Origin: Megascapheus bottae
Taxonomy: Eukaryota; Chordata; Mammalia; Rodentia; Geomyidae
NCBI GenBank assembly: GCA_024803745.1
Contig: JANJXV010000020.1
Span: 20,624,777 to 20,688,776 of the forward strand
Direction: 5' to 3'
Length of the DNA: 64,000 bases
How positions within the stretch are numbered: position 1 is the stretch's first letter; each line of letters opens with the position of its first letter. Below are positions 56,690-64,000 of this stretch, one piece after another. The translations under genes were made by a program, and so were the position numbers. The notes under the pieces are model-generated. The model was not told the DNA's origin and searched no databases. It worked only from the letters and a program-made list of their open reading frames with translations.

Positions 56690-58200
56690 TATAAAAACCA
56701 TAATTTTTATTTCTAGAGGAAAATTGAGAAAACGCTACCAACATTCTTTTCTAATCTATTGCATCACTCTAGTTGATGGTTTGAACCCATGCAAGCCTTA
56801 AAACATTGACTATCATAGCTATATCATTTAATGTAGCCTTGTGGTTACTCTTTAAAAACTGCTGACTTCACGAAAATAAAAATAAAGTAAAACCTATAAC
56901 TCCTGACATAGTAGCAACCATTGTTGAAAATGCTGCTGTGGTATTGTTGGGGGAAAATTTAAAGTGTATATTACTCTGGAAAGGACCTGGTAATATCAAA
57001 ATATAGAAGAGTGTAACTCTGGAGGGTCATAAAATTCTTCTAAATCCTGACATGCATTTACAGCCTATTCATAGTTTTCCTCTTGCATTTTATACAGTGT
57101 AACATGTGGATTGAGCTCTTATAAATCTCCTTTTCTGACTTCTATCCTGGTTTGTATTCTTCTGGACTCCTTCCTCTGATTCCATGCCTTTAGTTCCTGA
57201 AAGTAGCTCTACAAACCTCTTCTCACATTCACCCTCAGGAACATGGTTTTATTGAACATCATACAATCTGATTTTAAGATAGTACATTGAAATAGAAACC
57301 TGACTGTGCATTCTCCCCCTTTTCTTTCATTTGTCAAGAATGTAACAGTGAGGGAATCCAAGAGGAAGAGAAGGGGTGAGTAGGGAGGGCTGGGTGAGAA
57401 TGCTGAAAGGGGTGACATTGATCACAATGTATTGTATTGTATTCATAAGCTGCTTCTATCAATGGCAAAACCTTTATTCAATCACTTAGAGGTTTTAAAA
57501 AAATCGAAAAAGAAAAAAATAGAAACTTGATTGTGATCATTATGGGATAAAAATCACTGGGCAGAGAGGACAGCTGATCAGATCCAAAAGTAGAAATGCC
57601 TCCCTCAGAAAATATGGAGCTAGGCAGATGGAAGAGATAACATGAGTCACTCTGAACCTCCAGCAAAACTAACCTACATTCTCCAATGGGATGATGTTTC
57701 TATGACATGTATGCCGTGATTAAAATCCCTGCAGACATGCCAAAATATTCTGTTCTCTGTAGAAGGCTCAGCAGGGCAAAAAGTATTATGGCATATATTT
57801 TTTTCTTTGCTTTTTGGCAGAATCTATGTCATATCTACAATAATGACTTTGACCAATTGATATAACTATAAAAAAATCTGAAACTAGAATCAGTGCCTCT
57901 CATGAATCTCTAGACTCACTTACCTTTCTCCTTTTGTCCCCAGGCTTTTGTCCACTTCTCTACAATCTTCTCTCAAACTCATCTGAATACAGAGTCCTAT
58001 GTAGAGCAGCTAAGTTCCCCAAATGAAGAGAAAGATAAAGAAATCCACTAAAAAATGCATAGAGATAATGACAGAATTCAAGGAAATTCTACTTTCCACT
58101 TATACTTCATTATTATGCCAAAACTAACTTCTAACTTGTGAGCCTCTGGAATCAGAATGGTCTCTTATCAACCATGGCTCACAAATAATTTATAAACCTA
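56690..58200. other. Unique DNA, no gene supported
   Basis: Open frames near 57.2-57.67 kb on the minus strand are short and lack domain features. No repeat recognised. Confidence 0.5.
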
Positions 58201-58219
58201 CCTTAAAAGTCAGAGATCT

Positions 58220-58462
58220 TGCCTGACCTGGTGGCTCCTACCTATAATCCTAGCTACTTAGGAGGCTGAGATCTGAGGATCATGGTTCAAAGCCAGCCCA
58301 GGCACTAAAGATTGTAAAACTCTTATCTCCAATTAACCACCAGGAAACTGGAAGTGGTTCTATGGCTCAAAGTGGTAGGTAATATCCTTGAACTGAAGAG
58401 TTCAGTGACAGTGTCCAGGCCCAGAGTTCAAGCCTTATGACCAAAAAAATAAAAAAATAAAA
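58220..58462 (+). mobile_element. 7SL-Geo chimeric SINE with target-site duplication
   Basis: 'gcctgacctggtggctccta', 'ataatcctagctacttagga', 'ctccaattaaccaccaggaa', 'gaagtggttctatggctcaa' and an A/T-rich tail. Flanked by 'aaagtcagagatct' (58206-58219) and 'aaagtcaaagatct' (58463-58476), one mismatch. Confidence 0.95.
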
Positions 58463-58479
58463 AAAGTCAAAGATCTATT

Positions 58480-59148
58480 ACCTAGTTGCATCTGAGATTC
58501 TATGAGGATGTCATGAGATGGCTACTAAATCAAATAAAGTAAAATAGATATCTTAATTTGCTTAATCTGTGAGATTTCTTTTTGGATTGATGTACTGGCT
58601 GAGGCAACAAAGTAATATTATGACCACTCCTAATAAGACTAACATGGGTTTTTCAAAAGGACAGAGTTTTGGCAAGTGGACTTATGTATGGTGTACTTAA
58701 GAAGAAATCTTCCAGAAAGAGGATAAGGTTCCTAGCACAGGAATGCTACTTAGTGACAAGGCATATTGACTGCACAGTGTGATCTGGTCAGTGTGTGTGA
58801 TGAAACCACAAAACTCCTCCCCTACTCAGCCATGCATTGACTTGTGCAATGTAGAGTCTTTTGCCTGTAATAATATTGATAAGAACCATGACAGGATAAG
58901 GATGGAAAAAGCTTTGCCTCTTCTTCATATACTTTCCCATTGCCCACTTTGAAAATGACGTTTGAATACATTAGGACATTTTCACATTTGTCTCTAATGT
59001 ACCTGGAGCATATTCATGCTCCTCATCATAAACTCTTGTTCTCTTAGATTTTTCTATGACTCTGGGATCATGTCTCACATTGAACTCCCTGACAAACTCT
59101 TGTCATGTTGACTTTAAATAAGTGTGACATTTGTTATATAGTAAGCTT
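58480..59148. other. Unique DNA, nothing recognised
   Basis: No supported feature. Confidence 0.5.
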
Positions 59149-59162
59149 GAGAAATAAGATTT

Positions 59163-59358
59163 TTTTTTGGCTAGTCCTGGGCTTGAGCTCAGGGCCTGAG
59201 CCCTATCCTTGGACTTTCTCAAGGCTAGATCTCTACCACTTGAGCCTCAGCACCATTTCCTGCTTTTCTTTTTCTATGTATGTGGTACTGAGGAATCGAA
59301 CCCCGGTCTTCGTACATGCTAGGCAAGCACTCTACCACTGGGCCAAACTCCTGGCCCC
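59163..59358 (-). mobile_element. IDL-Geo-like SINE, reverse strand, with target-site duplication
   Basis: Full reverse dimer with reverse B box 'gaatcgaaccc'. Flanked by 'gagaaataagattt' (59149-59162) and 'gagaactaagattt' (59359-59372), one mismatch. Confidence 0.95.
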
Positions 59359-59471
59359 GAGAACTAAGATTTATATCCATTATATTTCTAATACTCTGAG
59401 GTCAGAAAATTTCCTGGAAAGGTAGTTATGAGCACCTGTTTTAAAAAAATGCAGACTTTGGAGATCTGCAG

Positions 59472-59482
59472 AAGATGGCGGC
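59472..59482 (+). promoter_or_regulatory. YY1-type motif at the L1 5' end
   Basis: 'aagatggcggc' lies about a dozen bases from the element's 5' end. YY1 sites at this place direct accurate initiation in other mammalian L1s; here the match is to the motif only. Confidence 0.6.
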
Positions 59483-60178
59483 GGTTCAGGGTGAGACATA
59501 CTGAGCTCCTACCAAGATTCATGTACTGGCAGTGCAGGAGACAGTCCTCTACCAGAAATTGATCCTAAGTAAGCTTTAGGACCACAGAGAACTCAGGCAG
59601 AGAGGAAAAAAAGGAAGAATACCAGCGCAAAAAGAGCGTGGAACTCCGCCATGGAGCAGCCAGGGAGACAAAGGCTCTTCTGAATCAGAGCAGAGAAAGC
59701 GCTCCACAGCAGCGCAGACCCGCCGGCTGCAGACAGAGCCACACAGAGCCTGCGCAAGCCCAGAGCCCACACTCAGCCATGCACGGACCTGCCAGCTTCA
59801 CGGAACCAGAGAACCCAGCAATTTGTGAGTACCTCCGAGGAGATGTTTCCACTTCTGCTCGCAGAATGGCTTTGGGAAGGAGCCCCTCCCCCACAAGCTG
59901 AGAGCAGCTCCATCTTGACTGCTGGCAAAGACCCCGCCAAAGCAATTGGAGCCTGAGAGGTGTTGCTGACAGCACCATCTTTCTAACTGGCAAAGTATTT
60001 CCCAGAGATACCTTAGCCAGAAATCTGGACCCAGCACTGCTGAAGTCCATCCCCCTGCGCCCGCCACAGACTGGGTAAACAAAGGCACCCACGGATCTTT
60101 CAGCTTTGTTTTACCAAACAAGAAATCTCAAATCACAAGAGAAAAAGACTTTGTGAAGTGTTTAGATCCCGAATTTAG

Positions 60179-60235
60179 TGGAGACACAAGTTTCCTATCC
60201 TGGCCCCCCCCCCAAAAAAAAAAAAACTGAAGAAT
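60179..60235 (+). repeat. Poly-C/poly-A junction and T-rich runs in the L1 leader
   Basis: A run of about nine C is followed by about a dozen A, with T-rich runs downstream to about 60365; length-unstable low complexity. Confidence 0.8.
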
Positions 60236-60573
60236 ACCTTTTTTTTTTCTTCTACCCCACTTCATTTGCATTTTTAAATGTTCTTATTTTTCTCTTTGCC
60301 ATTTAACCTACACCTTTTTTTTTCTAATGTTACGACTCATTCCTTTTTTTTCTTTTTTTCTCCTCTCTTTTCCCACAATCCTGCTGTCACTGTGGTCGTT
60401 CCTAGAAACACAGTGAAAGCTCTGGGTATAGTCTGAATAAAAACAATATCCATAATGATAGAGTCACCTGCTTTTTAAACTCCTGGTTCTCGGCCCTAGT
60501 ATCTCTTGGGTAAGAACTCAAAACAGTGAGGAATCTCCCCCCACCTTTTCTTTTAATTTTTGTTCTTGTTTTT

Positions 60574-60606
60574 GTTTTGTGTGTGTGCGTGTGTGTGTAT
60601 GTATGT
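60574..60606 (+). repeat. (GT)n short microsatellite in the L1 leader
   Basis: 'gtgtgtgtgcgtgtgtgtgt' with a TATG continuation. Confidence 0.8.
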
Positions 60607-61287
60607 TCTGTTTTATTTTGTTGTTGTTTTCTTTTTTCTTTTTTTGCTTTCTTTTTAAAATTTGTATCATTGAAATCTCCTATATCTACTCCTTCTTTTC
60701 TCTATATATTCTTCTAATTACTCTTCTTATTTTGATAAGTTTTATCTAAGTTCATCTAAGCTTTCTACACAAATACTCTACCTGTCTATCACCTTAGGTC
60801 AGTTATGCTTACATGATACCTTTTCTTCATTACTATAATATTCTTATACTCCTGTATTATTCTTTTCCTACCTACCTTGTCGTCTTTCATATTATTGTTC
60901 TATCTCTGGTCCTCTGTTCATCTTTCAACTCTTATAATGCATGGATCTACATTTGATGGTTGTTGAGCAATGCTGTGTATCTAGGTGTTCAATTATACTC
61001 TAGGTCCAGAGGGACTTAAATGCAATAGAGATGGATTGAGGGGCTTATTGTTTTGGTCATAAATTGGTCATCTGTGATTGTATTAGATTTATATGTAAGT
61101 GTACAAAAAGAAAGAGAGTGATATTACCAATCTAAAAGAGTGAACAGCTATTGTCAGCCAACTAAAAAAGTCTAGGTTGGTTATATCTGAAAAATTATAA
61201 TCTTGTTTAGTATTAATCTTGTCCCATCTTCAAATGGGCAGAACAAGAAATCAAGGAATAGCATCTCCCACCCAACATTAACAGGCA

Positions 61288-62346
61288 ATGGAACAGTCAG
61301 TGGAAAATCTAGAGGAGAGCCTTCCAAGTGCTCTACAAATTCAATTGATAAACATCATTAATGAAAAATGTGAAAACATAAAGAAAGAGATAAGGGAGGA
61401 AGCCACAGCTAAACAAGAGGAAACCATAAACAAGGTGATATGTGAAAAAGGGGAAGCCATAAAGGAGGCATAATAAAGGTTTTTCAAAGAAAAATGGACA
61501 AATTCATAGAATCCACAAACAAAAAGGTGACTGAATTCCAACAAATGTCCAAAGACAATAAAGCTGCTGAGCTAACCACTCAAATGGAAATCAAGGAGCT
61601 AAAGAAATCCATACATGATCTAAAACAACAAATGCAAGGCATCAAAAATGAGCAACTAGAAGCAAGGGAGATGAAGAATAAAGTAGATAGCTTTGATAGC
61701 AGGTTAGACAATGCAGAAGAGAGAATTTCCGGGGTTGAAGATAATTTAGTTGTTATAGAAAAAGAACAGAAAATGAGTCAATCCAAATCTAGGAAATATG
61801 AGAAAATGCTACAGGAAGTCCAAGATATAATTAGGAAGCCTAATTTAAGGCTAACTGGTGTTGAGGGGGATCTGGAGAAAGAGGTCAATGGTATTGGAAA
61901 TGTACTTCAGGGAATCATATCCGAGAACTTCCCAAATATCCAGAAGGGCAGGCCCATCCAGATAGAAAAAGCTTTCAGAACCCCAAACAGACCTGATCAG
62001 AAAAACGACATCCCACCGCCACATTATAACTGGATCAATAGAGACCAAAGAAAGGATCCTAAAAGCAGCCAGGGAGAAGAGAACAATCGCCTATAAAGGC
62101 AAACCAATCAGAATAACCCCAGATTTCTCAGCAGAGACCATGCAAACAAGAAGAGATTGGAAGGATATATGCCATGCCCTGAAGGCAAATAACTACCAAC
62201 CAAAATTACTGTACCCAGCTAAGCTCTCATTCATAACTGAAGGAACAATAAAAACATTCCATTCCAGGGAAAAGCTGTAACATTATGTAGCAACAAAACC
62301 AACATTACAGAAAATTCTCAAAGATGTTCTACACATAGAAAACTAA
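61288..62346 (+). pseudogene. L1 ORF1 remnant (RNA-binding chaperone), broken
   Basis: ORF1p is the trimeric RNA-binding protein of L1. The N-terminal part opens with ATG at 61288 and stops at 61471-61473. The main body continues in another frame from about 61480, with a heptad-rich coiled coil at about 61500-61790 (for example 'KKSIHDLKQQM' and 'LDNAEERISGVEDNL') and then the start of the RNA-recognition domain ('LQEVQDIIRKPNLRLTGVEG'). A second frame change near 61990-62010 leads into the C-terminal domain, which has a stop at 62278-62280 before the final stop at 62344-62346. At least two frameshifts and two premature stops make it non-functional. Confidence 0.9.
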
Positions 62347-62444
62347 CACAAATGAAATACAGAGAAAGAAATGGCACCTAAACATCATACCATCTAATAC
62401 CACAAGAACTGTCAAGAAACAGGCCCTAATGAAAGCTTGTAAAA

Positions 62445-63237
62445 ATGACAGGAACTAATAAATATTTCTCAATCCTGATCTCAATATCAATGGACTTAAC
62501 TCTCCAATTAAACGGCATAGAGTGTCTAGTAGGATCAAAAAGCAAGTTCCATTGTTCTGCTGTCTTCAAGAGACACATCTTGCCCCAAAACAAATTGGCA
62601 TCAAATTGGAAATGAACACACAACTCCACCAACGAAAATCCTGTAACTCATGGAGACTAAACAACACATTGTTGAATCACCAATGGGTCATCGAAGAGAT
62701 CAGAACAGAAATCCAACAATTTATGAAATTTAACAAAAAGGAGCATACAAAATATCAGCTCCTTTGGGACATGGCAAAGGCAGTACTCAGAGGAAAATTT
62801 ATAGCTCTGAGTGCCTACAATAACAAATTGGAAAAATCGCAAATCAACAAGTTAATGTGTCACCTTAAGCTCCTGGAAAAAGAGCAACAAACCAAGCCTA
62901 ATCCCACTAGAAGGAAGCAAATTATTAAAAATCAAAGCAGAATTAAATGAATTGGAATCCAAAAAAAACTATAGAAATAATCAACAAAACAAGGAGTTGG
63001 TTCTTTGAAAGAATTAACAAAATTGACAAACCCTTAGCAAATCTTACCCAAAAAAGAAGGGAGCATACCGAAATAAACAAAATCACAGTCGAAAATGGTA
63101 ATATCACGACAGAAACTACCAAGATCCAGAGTATCATGAGGGAATACTTCTCAAACCTTATGCCAACAAATTTGAGAATCTAGAAGAAATGGACCAATTC
63201 CTAGCCAATATTAACATACCCACACTGAACCAAGAAG
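62445..63237 (+). pseudogene. L1 ORF2 N-terminal remnant with endonuclease deletion
   Basis: ORF2p carries an APE-type endonuclease and a reverse transcriptase. Here the start of the endonuclease is present, including the 'CCLQETHL' block with the conserved glutamate, reached after a frame change near 62495. At about 62590-62610 the sequence jumps to 'MNTQLHQR' and 'WRLNNTLLNHQWVIEEI', which normally follow the endonuclease, so the Asp/Asn/His catalytic residues are lost. It continues through 'KTRSWFFERINKIDKPLANL' up to 'LEEMDQF'-like sequence near 63200, just before the reverse transcriptase core. Frameshifts occur near 62950 and a stop at 63181-63183. Confidence 0.9.
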
Positions 63238-63855
63238 ATGGCCAAAGACTTAAAGAGAGTCTTCTCTGAAGAAGAAACAAAAATGGCCTATAGACACATG
63301 AAGAAATGCTTGACATCTCTGGTCATAAAAGAAATGCAAATCAAAACAACTCTAAGATTCCACCTCACTCCAGTTAGAATGGCCAGGATCAAGAAAACTA
63401 ATAACAACAAATGCTGGGAGGGGATGTGGCCAGGAAGGATCACTACTACACTGTTGGTGGGAGTGCAAACTTGTTCAACCACTATGGAAAGCAGTATGGT
63501 AGTTCCTCAAAAGACTAAACATAGAGCTCCCCTATGACCCAGCAATTCCACTACTTGGCATTTACCCAATCATCCAGAAACAAAGACATACTAAATCCAC
63601 CAGCACAACGATGTTCATTGCAGCACTATTTACCATAGCAAAGATATGAATCCAACCTAGATGTCCCTCAGTTGATGAATGGATCAACAAGATGTAGTAT
63701 TTTTTCACAATGGAATTCTATGCTGCTGTCTGGAAGAATGACATCGCCCCATTTGTTAGGAAATGGAAAGACTTTGAAAAGATCATATTAAGTGAAGTAA
63801 GCCAGACTCAAAGGAACTTAGGCTCAATGGTTTCCCTCATTTGTCATAATCAGTA
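63238..63855 (+). pseudogene. L1 ORF2 C-terminal remnant after reverse transcriptase deletion
   Basis: Immediately after the N-terminal remnant the DNA reads '[14 protein letters not shown]', then '[18 protein letters not shown]' and '[19 protein letters not shown]', which belong to the C-terminal third of ORF2. The whole finger/palm region with the catalytic Asp-Asp box is missing between them. Past 63537 the original frame continues to the C-terminal words for 'DEWIN' and 'NGILCC'-like decayed sequence, ending before the 3' UTR at about 63860. Confidence 0.9.
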
Positions 63856-64000
63856 GAAACCTTGGGCTCTCCTAGCAGAAATTTACAATAGAGCAAAACC
63901 TTGATACAAAAGGCCATATAGTAGGATGCTAAATGAAAGGATCTCTAGGCTATAGAAACATAAACCATATAATGAATGATTGTTGTCCTTAAGGTACTAT

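Larger units (their letters stand above)
59461..61287 (+). promoter_or_regulatory. L1 5' UTR / internal promoter region
   Basis: This 1.8-kb leader precedes ORF1. Its first ~600 bases are richer in G, C and CpG than the surrounding DNA and its later part is pyrimidine-rich. L1 leaders of this kind act as internal polymerase II promoters; that function is inferred from family knowledge, not shown here. Several open frames in both directions within 59.58-60.12 kb are a by-product of the base composition. Confidence 0.7.
59461..64000 (+). mobile_element. L1 with complete-looking 5' end, internally deleted, running off the window
   Basis: The element starts near 59461 with a G/C-richer, CpG-containing 5' UTR. 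It has an ORF1 region (61288-62346), an ORF2 region (62445 to about 63850) and the beginning of the 3' UTR ('gaatgattgttgtccttaag' at the end, identical in content to the 24.5 kb copy). Relative to the usual L1 layout two large parts of ORF2 are missing: most of the endonuclease (junction about 62590-62610) and the reverse transcriptase core (junction about 63235). The total length in the window, about 4.5 kb, fits those losses. It cannot move on its own. Confidence 0.93.

Overview
This window looks like non-coding DNA from a rodent nuclear genome. It is AT-rich and dense in retrotransposons, and I could support no intact host gene, exon, tRNA, rRNA or CRISPR array. The best lineage clue is the SINE content. 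About twenty copies of a dimeric SINE carry an ID-like tRNA-derived left half (perfect A and B boxes in the best copies) and a right half that matches, as I recall it, the 'Geo' monomer of the IDL-Geo SINE of geomyoid rodents (kangaroo rats, pocket mice, pocket gophers). A second abundant SINE joins a B1/7SL-like left half to the same kind of right half. The window therefore most likely comes from a geomyoid or related castorimorph rodent; the species is not determined.

Layout. 1-9 kb: SINEs of both families, a (CA)n tract, several long polypurine (GGAA/GAAA/GA) microsatellites, and unique DNA. 10-19.4 kb: L1 3' ends, nested SINEs, a MaLR-type LTR remnant split by a SINE, and an L1 fragment inserted inside a SINE. 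20-31 kb: old L2 and MIR remnants, older L1 3' UTR pieces, more SINEs. 32-36.5 kb: a cluster of three same-strand SINEs next to an old minus-strand L1, and a tail-to-tail L1 pair near 33.9 kb. 36.5-42.4 kb: mostly unique DNA. 42.5-44.3 kb: a minus-strand L1 with a 357-codon open frame running through ORF2 and a SINE piece. 44.3-50.9 kb: mostly unique DNA with one L2 reverse-transcriptase remnant. 50.9-53.5 kb: two plus-strand L1 3' segments. 53.5-59.1 kb: an LTR-like remnant, one MIR, a few SINEs, and an unidentified protein-like stretch near 56.3-56.7 kb. 59.46 kb to the end: an L1 with an intact-looking 5' end (YY1-type motif), a broken ORF1 and an ORF2 that has lost the cores of its endonuclease and reverse transcriptase domains; it runs off the window.

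No set of genes works together here. The biology is a record of successive insertions: L2 and MIR first, then MaLR LTRs and older L1s, then younger L1s and the two SINE families that presumably used L1 machinery. The most useful observations are the shared right half of the two SINE families, the doubly deleted long L1, clear nested insertions with target-site duplications, microsatellites grown from SINE tails, and the unidentified protein-like stretch. I found nothing that amounts to a new biological system.
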